64,000 bases of DNA from Callipepla californica brunnescens (taxonomy: Eukaryota > Chordata > Aves > Galliformes > Odontophoridae), in assembly GCA_023055505.1 (NCBI GenBank), contig JALIRH010000014.1, positions 12,543,501 to 12,607,500 of the forward strand, given 5' to 3'. Positions 1 through 22,866 of the stretch are shown in pieces. A model generated the notes under the pieces. It was given only the letters and a program-made list of their open reading frames with translations, searched no databases and was not told the origin of the DNA. Each line of letters opens with the position of its first letter. Position 1 is the first letter of the stretch. The position numbers and the translations under genes are program-made.

Positions 1-1026
1 AGCTGCACCTCTGCTTTCCGAAAGCACTAGCCAGAGTAAAGTCAGTGGCACTGCTTTTTCCCTCTCTTATTATAATGCTCCGAAATAAACTGCCTGAGAG
101 CCCTTAGCTGCAGATGAATTCCTGTTTAAGTTATGCCACTAGACGAGGACTGTCATTCTCTTCTCACAACAATGTCAAACGCAACGTGAAACTTTGGATT
201 CTCTGTAGGGAGCGAAATCAGCAGAGTCAAAAGAAAGACAGTGCCAGCGGTACCGCCCACTGCTCCACTCTGCAAGACAGAACCAGGGTAAGGCGCGTTG
301 GCAATCAGCACCAAGCTCGAGTGACAAGGTTTGTAACAATCTGCTTTCCACCCGCTACAGTACACACGAGTTTTCTGCAGGAAAGCAGAGATCCCCTGGT
401 TGTTCTCTCAGCTGCCACACCACCTTGTTTAATTCAGCAGCAGATCCTGGTGCAATTATTTTCCTAAGTACAGTACATTTTGGTAGCAACACAGAAGCAC
501 GCCACGCAGAACAGATCTGTTCAAGCTCTGAGGGGCTGCACGCACCGCAGGGCAGTTCAAAAAAGCACACAACTCAATTCATCAGGATAACAACATTGAC
601 TGAAAGGAATTCTGCTTCCACTTTGTGAAGGAAGAACCGGCTCACAAAGGAAACGATCTTATTGCAAGCTGTTCTGCTCAGCTTGGCTATTTCTAATACA
701 TATCAGAAGTATCAGAGGGTACCAAGGAGACGATCGTAAAGAATTCCTGTTTTGTAAATATTTTAAGTAAAACAAGCTTGCTTCAAAAAGAAAAGCCACT
801 GAACAACAATTCAAACAGCCTCCTCTTACAGATTTGAAACCGTTAGATCAACACAGAGAAACACTGACGAGAAATAGAGATTTCAGCAGTAGTTCTGGCA
901 CCTTGCAATTTGGAAAAAAAACCCCACAACTCTTGCACACATGGGATGAGGCAGCTCGTTTGCCTGCACCTTTCTCACAGCATCCCAGAGTCACCCGTGC
1001 TCCTGTCACAGCAGATGTGGCCGGGT
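1..1026 (-). other. MFAP3: MFAP3 3' untranslated region (partial)
   Basis: This sequence follows the MFAP3 stop codon on the minus strand. No convincing minus-strand AATAAA signal (TTTATT on the plus strand) is visible here, so the 3'UTR probably continues past the left edge. The short open frames here on both strands match nothing recognisable and are treated as chance. Confidence 0.6.
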
Positions 1027-3404
<2,378 letters not shown>

Positions 3405-3585
3405 GGAAAGTTAGAGAAAAATGCTTTTTCATTTAATTTGGAGAAATGAGGTCATAAGATATTAAATTGTCTGTACAGATCTGAGATAGAGAGGAGGTTC
3501 TTAATCTGTTCAGTAGTAGAAAATGTCTTGGATCCAACCGTGCCTTCAAGACCATCAATATTGTGAGTGGAAACTGGAAATCCGA

Positions 3586-6500
3586 CTGCAAAAAGAAAAA
3601 CACAATTAAGTTTATTAATGGCAGCACGCTTATGGTGTATTCAAATTTCATTTCCAGTAAACAGATTTCCAGTAGCATAATACAAACTGTCAGCCAAGAG
3701 CTTCCAAATCAGAGCTTCGCTCAGAACACAGTAATGAAAGGAGGGTAAGAAGGCATTAACACAACCTTCAGTCCCCTGGATGTTCATCTTCCAAATAAAT
3801 AATATCAGGAACAACAACCATTAAGAGAAACGTGCCGTTAAAAAAAAGAACAAATTGTACAGACTGCTCAAACTGTGTAAGTATCTTCAGGGGCAGAAAG
3901 TGGATTCTGCATTTGTCACCAGAAAAAAAGTGCTTTCTTAATAGCGAAAAGAAAGCAAGAGAGAGGAAATCATTTCTGCCTTCCTCTGCACTGACACCCA
4001 AGTCCCTTCATGCTGTTTTTTCACTGCTGGTTTTTCCTTTAGCATCTAGGAATAAAAGTACTTACACATCTGATTTTTAGCACTTGTCTAGTCACTTGAT
4101 TTTAAGGTAAAATCAATGTTAGGTGTCTAAATAGTAGATAATGCCCTCCTCGTTTCTTGCGTGGGGAAAATTACTGTGGCAGTTCCCTACAAAGGGAGGA
4201 AATCCCTTTCTGAATAACAGGACACCGACCTCCAAACATACTTCCTTTTTCTATTTGGCAACCTCTTTTGCTGCCGCTGCATTCTGTTTTTTGCTGTTAC
4301 TGTTTTAGAGTAAACTCCCACTGAAAATCTTTTGCATTATGCTGCAACATCACAGCAGACACATCTTGCTTATTATCTTCCCCACACCAAATCCTGCCCC
4401 ATATTTCACAGCCGTTTGAAAAATTATTTTCTCTTGGGACAGAACTCTTACTTCAAATATATGTGTGCGAAAGATATTTGAAGACATCAGGACACAGAAT
4501 TTAACTTGAGGTTCTCTGCACACAAAGCTTTTTCCTTTTTAAAAGCCAGGAGAAAACCAACTTGTGGCAAAAAGAGATTACACCATTAATAGAAAATCTG
4601 GAATCAATTTTCCTGGAAGCCCGATTCCAAAAAAGATTCTAATCCAATATGCATTCCCTGAGGTTATGATTCCATCTACACCGCTCCGGTGCTGCAGAAA
4701 ACTGTTTCACAAAGTATAGAAGCCACAGGCTAAAATGCCATCTTAAAAAATATCTGATTTCACCCCACTGACTGCGTGACTTCAAATTCATCATCTTCTC
4801 TTCTGGCAATAACAAACACAAGCAGAGTTGAATTTCATAAATATCACAATACAAAGGAATACGTTTTCTTAATAAATAATGCAGACGGTTCTTGTCCTTC
4901 CAGAATCACTAGCTAACACTGCCTAAGGCAGACAGAATTCACATCACTTATGAAAAATAATTTGCTATAAATATGTATAGCTGATTTGTTCTAATTGTAT
5001 TTCCAGCAGAGACAAATTAAGCATACTTAGGAATGGGAGAATTTGCTGAATAGGAATTTGCCAGACTTGTAATTCCTTCAGTTAAAGATAACTTGTTGAA
5101 GGTCAGAGCAGACTCTGGACCTGATGATGAGAAATGTGTATCTGACCCATTTCTGCTGCAGCTATTGCCAAATCATTTTCACAAAGGAGGCAAAAGAGAC
5201 AGCTGTGTCCAACTCTCCTTCAAGCCTGACTGACCAACTCACCCACTGAATCCTGCAAGGGAAGCGAGAAACCAGGCCCTCTGCTTGTTCCTCCGTAAAC
5301 AGCAATCCCTTCACCTGCCCTCTTTTTTCTCCTTTCCTTTCTGCGCCGTGCCTCTTGCCTGTTCATTTGAGACCAGCACTGAGAGCTGCTGCACCACTGT
5401 GCTGAAGAAGATACCTTCCCACAGCTAAACAAGTTAAGAAAAAAAATACCAACACTTCTTTCATGCATGTTCTCCACCAGTTTAGACTTTGGAGGAAGCG
5501 TTACTGACTTCTAATGCCTCTGGAGAACGGCACCCCAGCCACAGACTGCACTACTGAGACTGCCACTGACCAACCACAACCCTTTTGTTTGAAGGAGGGG
5601 TTTTAACCGTTCTCTTTTCTTCAGACATCTGGTGTTTTCAGAGAGTTTCAGAGCCCCCAGAAAGCTGCTGGCAACCGACTGGCTTCTGTGGGTAACCCTG
5701 TGCAGGGTCCTTAGGTGCAGGCTGACATCTGACCTGCCTTCACCAGGCTTGCTGCAGCTCCAGCTGATGACAGCGATGAAGTGAACGCAAACCCTGCACC
5801 TCCCAATCGAACATGGTACAGCTTCCAATCTTCCAAAGCTATAATCTCCCAACTAATCATGTTTCAGATTTATTAGAGAACAATTCCAGCACCTCCTGTC
5901 CCCGGCCTGTGTTATTTTTGCCATTTTAAATTATTAAATTTAAATTATTAGATTTCCAAGTGGCTGTGACATTCCTTCCAAAATGACATTAGAAACCTCA
6001 GTCAATTATTTAACACAAGAAATACTGAGCAACATTTTCCCTCATAAGAATAAGATAATTATCTTCAGTAATTGCATATGCTCTCCGCTATGTCTGCACT
6101 GAGCTTGCATAATGTATAAAACATTGGTGATGGGTCATTGAATTTTACTATTAAACTCCTCGAGGTCTGATTTATTCTAAATTGTTTGTCACATTTCACT
6201 TTTGGAAAACCCATTATTGTTAAGCAGACAACGATCTCTCATTGCTGAATGCCGGGAAAAATAAAATGATTTGCGAAATCCGTATTCTTCAGCCATCACA
6301 CTCATACAAAACAGCTGCTGGAGCTGATAAAGGATGCAAAAAAGGATAAAGCCTGAGCACTGCCAACGTTACAATGCTTCAAGACAGCATTAAACCTCAG
6401 CAAGATGAGATGTGCAGAATAGAAACTGGCTGTTTTACAATGAGACCTGGAGCTGAGCTCAACGTATTGAACCTTTAGGAGACTTGAAGCTGTAACAGCA

Positions 6501-7400
6501 AACAGCAGTGAAAGGATAAAAATCCACGATGCGTGCGCTTAGATGAGTCATCTTTGGCACTTATCCTGAAAAAATGTTTGTGTCTAACTTAAAGCACTCT
6601 AAGTAGCCCCACTGAGGTCAGTGGAAACACTGAGAGTACTTAACATCGCACAAGCACTGCAAAATCGGGGCCCGAGAGGTTGCAAGTTATACAGCTTTGA
6701 ATTCACTGATGGGAACATCATCTCACACACGGAGAAAAGCAAAGCAATAAACCGAGGTACACCTCGCGGCCTGCTCCACCCTCCCACCGCTCCTGGCAAA
6801 CAGTGCTGGGATTGCATTTCGGCTTCACGGCCGCTTCCAAAGAAATGAACTGCTGACAACGTGCACCCAACAGTACCCACTGAGCACTTCTGCACGAGGT
6901 CTGCGCTCCCACTGCAGCACGGGCTGAACTGCACAGGGTGTGATTACCCCCTGTGACCCCCACTGCCCCTCAGACGCGGGAGAAGCATCTGCCAGGCTGC
7001 TGATTCAGGGCATGTGACCAGGGGAAAGCAGAACCAGAGAACGGTTTCAGTTGGCAGGGACCTTTAGGCACCGTCGCCTGGTCTAATTCCGCTGCAGTGC
7101 GCAGACACACCTACAGCTCAACCAGGTGCGATGGAGCAAAGCCATCGAACGCAAGGAAAAGCAACGGGCAAGGGCATAGGAAACACGGGGAGCGTGGTAG
7201 GGCTGCTGGAAGTGGTGCCTGCTCAAAGCAATCAAGACTGGAAGCCAACAGCTGAAGTGTCCCCAGCCACGCACACATCCACGCCAGCACCACGGCCAGG
7301 CGTGAAGTCAGACCACGCGGCCACGACCTCAGGCTGGCGGCCCACCTCAGCGCCCAGCTCCGGCGCGGGCCCCCGCACCGCCCGGCAGCAGCTGCCTCAC
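3586..7400 (-). other. MFAP3: MFAP3 5' intron
   Basis: This intron lies between the exon carrying the start codon and a non-coding first exon in the CpG island. Two possible donors for the first exon are visible on the minus strand, GTGAGG reading down from 7400 and from about 7491. The intron is AT-rich with no conserved open frame. A short CR1-like piece occurs near 7035-7095. I see nothing else in it. Confidence 0.55.
7035..7095 (-). repeat. CR1 retroposon fragment
   Basis: The words GTTGGCAGGGACCTTTAGG and CCTGGTCTAATTCC resemble the reversed CR1 3' region (TTGGAAGGGACCTTTAAAG ... TAGTCCAA). It is short and diverged. Confidence 0.45.
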
Positions 7401-7436
7401 CGCCGGCTCCTCGCCCTGAGGTCGCTAACGGAAGCC

Positions 7437-7444
7437 TGACGTCA
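7437..7444. promoter_or_regulatory. CRE palindrome (CREB/ATF site)
   Basis: This is a perfect TGACGTCA palindrome in the shared promoter. A CGGAAG ETS core lies just upstream at 7429-7434. A full-consensus CRE in a CpG island is commonly bound by CREB/ATF factors. Binding here is inferred. Confidence 0.6.
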
Positions 7445-7545
7445 CCGCGGTGCCGAGAGCCACGGCCCAACCGATCCGAACCGATCCGAGCCCCTCACCT
7501 CACTATCCGCCTCCAACCCCGCAGCCGGACGTTCTTCCCCGCTTG

Positions 7546-7555
7546 CACTTCCGGG
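7546..7555 (+). promoter_or_regulatory. ETS/GABPA site
   Basis: CACTTCCGGG contains the ACTTCCGG core recognised by GABPA and other ETS factors. It lies shortly upstream of the FAM114A2 first exon, a usual position for such sites in TATA-less promoters. Confidence 0.5.
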
Positions 7556-7609
7556 TGCGCCGCACGTCCGGTGTCAGCCAACGGGCGCCGCTCTGTATCT
7601 CCTCTCTAT

Positions 7610-8384
7610 GGTGCAGTCCGCCAAGTGAGGAGCGCGGCGCTGGAGGCCCAGCCCGGCCCGGCTGGTGAGGAGGGGGCTCGGGGCGGCCCGGAGCTGTCGT
7701 GGGCCGCCCTGGTGGGGCTGGGAACGCTGTGGGGTGCGAGTTCCGATGGGTCTGGGGGGTTCCCGGGGCAGCGGGGAGGCCGCTGGGGCTGTGGGAGCAC
7801 GGGGTACACCGGTCGGGTGCTCGCAGCCATCATCGGGCCCTGTGGGACCCAGCGGCCGCGCCCCCTCCCCCAGACACCCTGCAGCACCCCCTGGGTTCTG
7901 TTTGAGCACCTCGAAAACACTCAGCCCTAAATATAAAAGAAACCAGCTGCTTGCCTCCCTCCCTGCATGCTTCCTCGTAGCTGTCCCCATCGGTTTCCAA
8001 CTCCTTTCAAAGCAGCCAGTCCCAAGCATTGATATTATTTGCTTTTTTTTTGTCGTGTGTTTAATCACCTGCTGTGTGTTTTGTTTGCTTTTCAGAGCTG
8101 GCGGTGTTTCTTGCAGTGAGGGTGTGTCGGGGAGATACAGCCGCTTGTTCCTGTGGGACTTTAAACTTCCAAGTGTGACATTTCTCCTGGTCTGCTGTAA
8201 CTCGATGTACGAGCTCCCTTAAAAACATACTCTGTTTGTGCAGGTACGTGTGGCAGCAGGGTGGGATTTCTGTCAGAGTTGTGCTTAATTATTTAAAGTG
8301 CAGGTGTGATGCTTTTGAACCAGTGTCAGAGCACGAAAGTGAGAGGTTATTTTATCTCCTTTGCTTTCTGTGAATGCTGTAGTC
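7610..8384 (+). other. FAM114A2: FAM114A2 5' untranslated exons
   Basis: The first non-coding exon ends at 7664 with a GTGAGG donor; its start is not defined. A second possible non-coding exon is 8096-8243 (acceptor gcttttcag, donor cag/gtacgt) and may be used alternatively. The coding exon begins at 8383 (acceptor gaatgctgtag), two bases before the ATG. Confidence 0.55.
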
Positions 8385-16336
<7,952 letters not shown>

Positions 16337-17800
16337 AAACCCATCTAATTAAGAACTTCTTGACCTTCCTGCTTCGTATTTTCCGTGCTGGAGGATGATG
16401 TAATGGTTGATATTAAAGGGGGAAAAACATGAACTGATCACTGCTACTGCAAGAGCAATGGTAAAGTGCAGTCTGACAATGCCAGCTCTTACAGCTCATT
16501 GAGGGATGTGATTAGCATAGTCCGGGTGGATGATGTGATGGACTTCAAGTGCAGGCTGCTTCCCTGTTTCTGTAGACTTGAAGGCTCTCTGCTGTATGTG
16601 TTAACAAGCTCTTTGGAGAAGCTCTCTGGACTGAGGAGACAGTGCTGGAGAAAAGAATCACAGCTGATATTTAAAAGTTAGCTGAACTCATAGCTGTCTT
16701 TTAAGCCAGAGAGATATAACTAGGCTCCTGAATGCTCAGCGCTGGAACTGAAGTGGATGCTGGATAGAAGATGCAGGAGGAGGCAAATATTTTTGATTAT
16801 CACCCCTGGTTATTTTTCAAGACTGGAAAGAATAGAACAGAGAGGATTCCTTGTTGAGCCACTGTTGCTGAAGAGAAGCCCCAGTTTCCTGAAGGTGTCT
16901 GCTAATGACTCAGGGATGTAGGACTGGGGCTCACTGGGGTGCTGTTATTTGTTCTCTTGCAGAATGCTTGCCTCAGCACAAACTGGAAAAATGCTGATCT
17001 GGCCCTAAGAATGTGGGTACTTTACTTTATTAGCAATAAATGAGAACTGAATAAAAGGGATTGATTCTTGTTTGAGCAACCTAATGAGAGAATTGAGCAG
17101 TAGGATGCCCCTTTTTTAATGCAACTTGATGTGCCAGCCACAGGCTGTTCAGACTCAGATACCATTTCTTCCAATTTATGTGTAAAAACACTGTAATGTA
17201 ATGCTCCTTCTTGGAAGATGTATTAAAGCAGGGAAGAGGAAGCAATTTGGTTCTGTTAGCAGGAGTCCTGATTTGTCTCAGAAGCTGCTTCACGTATTGT
17301 TATCTGTTCCTTTGTGTTATGAAACTTCCCTGCTTTGCTCCTTTTTACAATCTCTGTCTTTTGAGCTTTTCCATTGGGAGGGAACTGCCTCTGTTGGAAT
17401 CACAGGAGCAGAAATGCACAGCTTAAGTGGAACGTAAAGTAGTCCAGAATAGCAAACCAGAGGTGGCTGAGTGTCACACCTGCCTCTGTATTTGTTCATT
17501 GGTAAGAGCGATGCTCAGATCTTATTTTTAAAACCCTCTGGGTTTTAGCAAGCCTTGCAGATTTCTGCAGTACTGAAGGCTTAGTGTTCCTCTGCTCTAT
17601 TGTGCAGCAGAGAGACATTCTTTGTATTAGTATACCTCAGCTAATGCTGCTCTGGTTTTGTGTGTGTGGAAAAGCCCTTGCCTTAGTCCTGGTTAGACTG
17701 ATCCAATCTCTGAGTACTTTATTTTGCTTTTTAAAGAATGCTAGACTTGAAAGCAGCGCAACTGGGGAAAAAGAAAAACAGCATCTGCTACAATAAATTA
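16337..17800 (+). other. FAM114A2: FAM114A2 3'UTR with tandem polyA signals
   Basis: Two AATAAA hexamers at 17035-17040 and 17050-17055 give a likely proximal 3' end near 17.07 kb. A third AATAAA at 17792-17797 could give a longer form. An AATAAA also overlaps the stop codon (16332-16337) but seems too early to be used. No other gene is visible in this stretch. Confidence 0.6.
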
Positions 17801-20800
17801 TATACTTTATTCTTGATAGCAGTTTTTGAAAAGGATTCGTTTTGACAACGGTTTCAGGTGAGGGGCACTAATGAAGCAGCAGGGAAGAGCTGTGCTGCCT
17901 CTCCTCACCCCCCTGGCTGGGTTCTGGGGCAGGGCTGCGTGCTGCTGTGGGGCTCCTCATGGCAGGGCACCCTTGCGTGGAAAACAGGGCTGTAAACACA
18001 GGCTGGGCTGAGAGCTCCCACATCTGAGCTCTGAATTACTGCATCGGCACAAAATGTCACCTTGGCTCCTGCCACAAAGCCAAGATTTACAGAAATGTCA
18101 AAGAGAAAAAAAAATGATGATAACAGGGCTTTATGAAGCAGCTGCTACTTTGTCTTTCCTCTTTTTTTTTTTGGCAGGTTGTCTACTTAAGCTGGCCTGC
18201 AGTGCTGCTGCGTAGAGCAGTTTAATAATTAAAGGCAAGGAGGTGATTTTTTTTTCCAGTATTATCTTTTTAAATAATGCAGGTGTTAGTTCTTTCAGTC
18301 GTGTGCTCACCTGCTTTTTATTAGAGCAGCCAGTACCCCCACCGTGCAGCAGCTTCACTCGTGTGCCACTGCAAGGACCTCAGTAGGTTGCCAACAAAAA
18401 TAGTTACAGTTGTTGAAATCTTGCTACCCGAAGGATGCATCAGAATTCACCATCCAACTGTCTGGAGATCTTATTGCTCAGCCTTGACTTGCTCGTGAAT
18501 CTGATGAGAGCTGGCAGTGATTTGAGCACTTCTGCTGGTGTTCAGAGAGATGAGAGGTGGCTGGGAATAGATAAGAGTTAGCTGAGATGCTGGCAGGGAC
18601 TGGGAGGGAGAAAAAGCCTTCCACAATTATTTTCTTTCCTTAGGAGAGATTCTGTTACTTGCAGCTGCAAAAGCTGCTTCCTGGCAGCTGCTGTGGAAAG
18701 GTTTAAAACATGAAAAAGGCTTGCTTCTCCCGACGTGCTCCCAGCCTTGGCCCTGCCAGATTCCCAGGGACTCACTTTTCATTATTAACACACACACGTT
18801 CAGCAGCAGCAAAACCTCTGACGCAGGAGAGGTGAGTGCTTGTCCTGCTCGTTTGGAAGCAGCAGCAGCAGCTCTGGTGCCAGCAGTGCTGGTGGCTGTG
18901 AGACAGGTGTCCAGGTGTCCTGGATCACCCACAGCACGAATTAAATGCTCTGACTCAGGAGCAGGAAGGGGAGAGCTTGTGGCAGGAGGAGGAAGGCTCT
19001 GGCATTTCATTCCCCAAGTACACATGCTGGATCACAAATAAACAGTTGTCTGTAGTGATGTGATTTCAGCAGAAAGATTGGTCTTCTGTAGCCAAAGGCT
19101 GCTTGGCACAGTAATCAGATCCAGTGTGGGAGGACATAAATGCCCAGTCCTGTGCTAATTAATGTTTCTGGGAGTGCAGCTCTGTGCGGTGACAGCAGCT
19201 CATTGCACTGATGCTTTGGGTGCTGGCTGCCATGTTCCCTTCCTCTATTCACTGGCAGCTCTGTACCTGCTGCAGACTGGGAGCAGAGCTCTGTTCTGCT
19301 TTGTGGGCTGGGACCACTCATGTCCCATCACAGGGGTAACAACCACATCCATGTTACAAGGTGCTGCTGGCTAGGGCAGCTTCTGAGAGCCACGGCCCTG
19401 ATGTGGTGCTCTGTGTCCCCATGTCCCTGCATCAGTGCCAGGGCTGTGCCATTCCTGGCTCTGACTAGAGGATGCTGGAGGTGCCCCATCATCACAACAC
19501 AAGCCTGGCAGGGCAGGCAGGAAGCAGTGTCTGCTGTAATAGGGTCATCATTTTAAAAACAAGGTCAAGCACCATGCCTGCGGGTGAGGATCCTCATCAG
19601 GAGATGGCAGGAGCTGTCTGGACACGTGGGGCTGGATTCCAGCTGATCCTGACACCAAGCATCCTTCCTGCCCTGCTGTGATCTGGTGCCATGCTCCCTG
19701 TGCCCATCCTGGCCCCAGTCTCCAAGTGCCTTGCCTACCTCTTAATTCTTGCTGGGTGGACCCATGCTCTTTATTTGGGGCCAGCATGGGCTCCCATGAG
19801 TCCAGGAGGCTCAGTGCATCCGTGGGCAGGTTTTTGGGGTGGGTGAACTTCATGCAGCTGCAGTTCAGCTACAGGGTACCCGGGGTCAGCTTGCACACGA
19901 GTTGCAATTACAGTTGTAATTACCGTGGGAGGAAATTTGCTGTGGATTTGAAGAGTTTAAATGGGGCAAATCTTGTGGGAGAGGTAATACCATTTATTAG
20001 GTGGAGAAAACAAATCAGCTTTCAGGTATGCGAGCCCTTCTTGACATTATTGTTGCTGTTATTATCCCATATTGGTGCTATTAGAAATGAGGGCATTGCG
20101 TTAGAGGGGAAGCATATTGTGCAAGTGTTTAGACTTGCTGGTAACTGCTCTCCGCTGACAGCTATTTGCTTAATGATATGTTGGAGCAGAAGCCAAGAGC
20201 AAGGACGAACAGAAGGAGCCCTGCCTGGGCTGTGATGCTCTGACATGAGGGCAGCAAGGATATGGTGGTGGAGGTTCTTGCCCCTCTGGCTCTAAGGACA
20301 TCCCCAAATCCCCTTCTCTGTATCAGATGGGGCCCTGGTGTATTCCCAATGGAGTGCCCTGAATAGCTAGCACAGGGTCCGTCTTGGTGCTGCTGCCCAT
20401 GCTGGAGGCAGAAATGTCTGCCAGGCTCTATGAGTGCGAATGTGACTGGTCATGTTCCCAGTGTCATGTGCTGTCCAGGGCGGGTGGCAGAGCCAGTTTT
20501 TCTGCTCCCAAAGTGGGACTTGGGGAGGAGACCGCAATGCTCAAATAGCCACCGCTCTGCCCGCTGCCAGCCAGGTGCTGAGGAGCCCACTCACCTTTCC
20601 TGCTCCAGGTAGGACATCTTTCTCCATCCTTGATTCCACTGTGGGTATTTACAGACTGGCTTGTTGATGTTGTGCGCTGGAGGAGTGGAAGTGTGGGGTG
20701 AAGTGTAGGGTGAAGCAGGAGCAGCCCTGGGTTGGCTTTGCTCTGGGCCATCTCATGGCAGAAGATGGGACATCATGCCTGGTCCTCCCTGGGAAGAGCT

Positions 20801-22007
20801 GCAGTTCTCTGCAGCTGGGCATTGGGACCACACAGGCTATCACATGTGAGGGGTTTAAAGAGTGCTTGCTTTGCTGCCCAGTGCTCTGTTCTGCATGCAC
20901 CTCCTGCTTTTCTCTGCTGCAGAGGGAAATCATGGCTCAGCACTGCTGGGCCCCACCTGCCCATGCTTTAGCTCACAGCTCCATCCAAGGCTGGGAGCCC
21001 CAGAAGGCTGTGATGGAGGATTGCTCACGTGGTGGGGAGGCACAAAGAGGAGCAACCCCATGGGTCTGAGCAGGAGCTGCTGTTTGTTTGGTGCGTGGGA
21101 CCCAGTATCAGGGAATCAGCTTCACATTCCTAGGGACTGCCATTCTTTTTGCTAATGTTTGATTCTTTTTAACGATTTCAGATTAAAAAGTAATTATTCC
21201 CAATTAGGAGCTGCACTTCTTAATTACGGAGAGGAAATAGATAGCTATTCATTATTAATTAGATTTTACCTTTGCACTGATTGTGCCTTTGTCAGCCCCT
21301 ACCTGCACTCTGCTCACGGCTTTGCAGTGCTTTTGGAAAATACAGGTCAGTGCTATCAGCCCAGAGGCCGCCTTGTGCTTCCCTGCCCGCGGACAGCATC
21401 ATTTTGTGGGTTTAAAAACATTAATTGAAAGCCTTCACCTCCTGCCTCCCTCCACCAGCGATGAGCAGAGACAGCCCCATGGTTGTGTGCTGGGGCAGAG
21501 GGCAGACCCCAGTGCCCCCGCCTGCAGCACAGCCCTGCTCCCTGCCCCGCTGCCTTCCCTCAGCTGCAGGTGCCAATTTTGCTGTTTGTGTCTGGCAGGG
21601 CGGGTTTAAGCTGCCACTGCTTTTTCTTGGGCTCTGTTTGTACCTGCTGTTTTTAAAGAAAGCTGTCTGTCTTCTGCGCTGCTTTTTTCAGTGTCTGTCA
21701 CTGCTCAGGCACTTAATCAATGCTCAGAGTTTTCTTACTGCTGCTGTCTCCATCTCCTCTCCTGCTCTCGTCCCATCCTTGGAGTTTGTCTCTCTTCTGT
21801 GGCTTCTCGAGAACTCCAAAGCATGGGGCTTTACTTACCCTTAATTTAAAATGTTTCAAGTATTTCTGTGGTTTCTACCTGTTCCCAGTTGGGTTTGGAA
21901 GGGGAGCTAAGGTATCTCCCTGCACACTTGGTCCCCACAAACAGTGGAGACTGAGGAGATATTTCCATCCCTGAAACCCCCCCCGATTTCCCCTGTGTGT
22001 GCCATAG
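17801..22007. other. Intergenic region between FAM114A2 and the small unknown gene
   Basis: There is no recognisable coding exon here. Isolated splice-like donors occur, for example GAGAG/gtgagt near 18831 and CTCCAG/gtagga near 20609. They could mark 5' non-coding exons of the downstream small gene, but nothing fixes their phase or partners. AT-rich blocks around 21140-21270 might be regulatory. One probable ancient repeat lies near 20 kb. Confidence 0.4.
19925..20060 (-). repeat. Probable ancient amniote repeat remnant
   Basis: On the minus strand, AAGAAGGGCTCG, then CTGAAAGCT, then CCTAATAAATGGTATTACCT occur in order. This resembles an old interspersed repeat in amniotes with words like AAGAAGGGCTCTG, CGAAAGCTTG and GGTCCAATAAAAGGTATTACCTC. 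The match is from memory and diverged, so I do not name a family. Confidence 0.4.
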
Positions 22008-22049
22008 GTGTGATCACCTCGTGCCCCAGAGCCCTTTGGCTGTGGTGAA

Positions 22050-22802
22050 ATGTCGACGATCCTGAAATGTGAGTGTGGGATGGGAGGTGGGGAGGGGTCC
22101 TCCTGGGGGTGCTGCTGGTAATGACCCTCCCCCTGTGCCCACTGTAGGGTTTGGACGGGAAGATAAGGAGAGAGAGGAGAAGGAAGAGGAGAAAGAAGAG
22201 GAGAAGAAACAGGAGGCAGAGGAGGAAAAGGATGAGGTATGGGAATGCTGGTGCTGGTGCATGGTAGGATGGAGCCAGCCCAAGAAAGGAGGATCGGTGG
22301 CATGGGGATGGATGCTTGGTACAACAGTTTTAGGAGGACTTTGAAAGCCCCAGATGATTTAATTTATATCCTGACTGTGGAGGGCAGCAATGCCTGACTT
22401 GTGGTGTCTGCAGCTGGTGGCTGGTGCTGAGCCATCTGCAGCCTGAACTCACAAGTTGCACGTGGCTTTTCCATTGACAACCAGCAAAGAGCTGCTCCCC
22501 ATCCTGAATAGCAAATGGGGAACCAGGGCCCCTGCTGACACTTGTCCTTCCCACTTTGCAGGGAGCTGGGGATGGTGAGAACAGGAGCAGCAGCAGCACG
22601 GAGGAGGTAAGCACCCAGTGCCCTATGCTGTTCTCCCCAACACCAGCCACTGCATGCATACTGCTTTTGGGGGGCATTCAGCACCTGGAGGCACTCAGCA
22701 GCACCCAGCCCTCCTCTCACATACACGGTGCTGCTTTTCTTCTTGTTCCAGCCCCAGGACCAGGGCCGTGCTGAGGATGATGAGAAGGAAGCTCAGGAAT
22801 AG
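22050..22802 (+). CDS. Unrecognised small Glu/Lys-rich protein, four compact exons
   Basis: I do not recognise this gene. The proposed exons are 22008-22068 (ATG at 22050, with an in-frame TGA at 22011), 22148-22236, 22562-22606 and 22752-22802 (TAG stop). The introns are 79, 325 and 145 bp. Every junction is GT-AG with a good polypyrimidine tract, and phases run 1, 0, 0 without a break, giving 67 codons. The protein starts MSTILKWFGRED. It then has an almost pure Glu/Lys stretch (about 11-36) with blocks such as KEEEKEEEKK, a Gly/Ser segment with SSSS, and an acidic end finishing EDDEKEAQE. No signal peptide or membrane helix is visible. An AATAAA follows 58 bases after the stop. The last three exons are better supported than the ATG exon. 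They could instead be the acidic tail of a longer protein, reached through the alternative acceptor near 22029 or an upstream exon. Confidence 0.5.
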
Positions 22803-22860
22803 AGTTGCTGGGCACGCCGAGGAGGTGGAGATGCTGAAGAGAGCTGGCCACTGGTAGCCA

Positions 22861-22866
22861 AATAAA
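22861..22866 (+). terminator. PolyA signal of the small unknown gene
   Basis: A canonical AATAAA lies 58 bases after the stop codon. A TG-rich stretch (GATGCTGTTTATT) and further G/T-rich sequence follow, as expected for a cleavage site near 22.88 kb. Confidence 0.55.

Larger units (their letters stand above)
7330..7760. promoter_or_regulatory. Bidirectional CpG-island promoter of MFAP3 and FAM114A2
   Basis: This GC- and CpG-rich block separates the two head-to-head genes. A plausible MFAP3 first-exon donor lies on the minus strand at 7399-7400, and the FAM114A2 first-exon donor (GGCTG/gtgagg) on the plus strand at 7665. The first exons are therefore within a few hundred bases of each other. 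ETS-type and CRE motifs lie between them and there is no TATA box, which is typical of housekeeping bidirectional promoters. The exact transcription start sites are inferred. Confidence 0.75.

Noticed and set aside
7574..8222. Overlapping long frames on both strands at the CpG island
   Set aside because: They cross the FAM114A2 promoter, a non-coding exon and an intron. The low stop frequency is due to GC content.
19678..20235. 185-codon plus-strand open frame
   Set aside because: There is no recognisable domain, it has no splice context, and it runs through the probable ancient repeat. It looks like chance.
20478..20608. Possible upstream exon of the small unknown gene (donor CTCCAG/gtagga)
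   Set aside because: The donor is good, but the acceptor is weak and each frame gives an unrecognised peptide. It cannot be joined with confidence.
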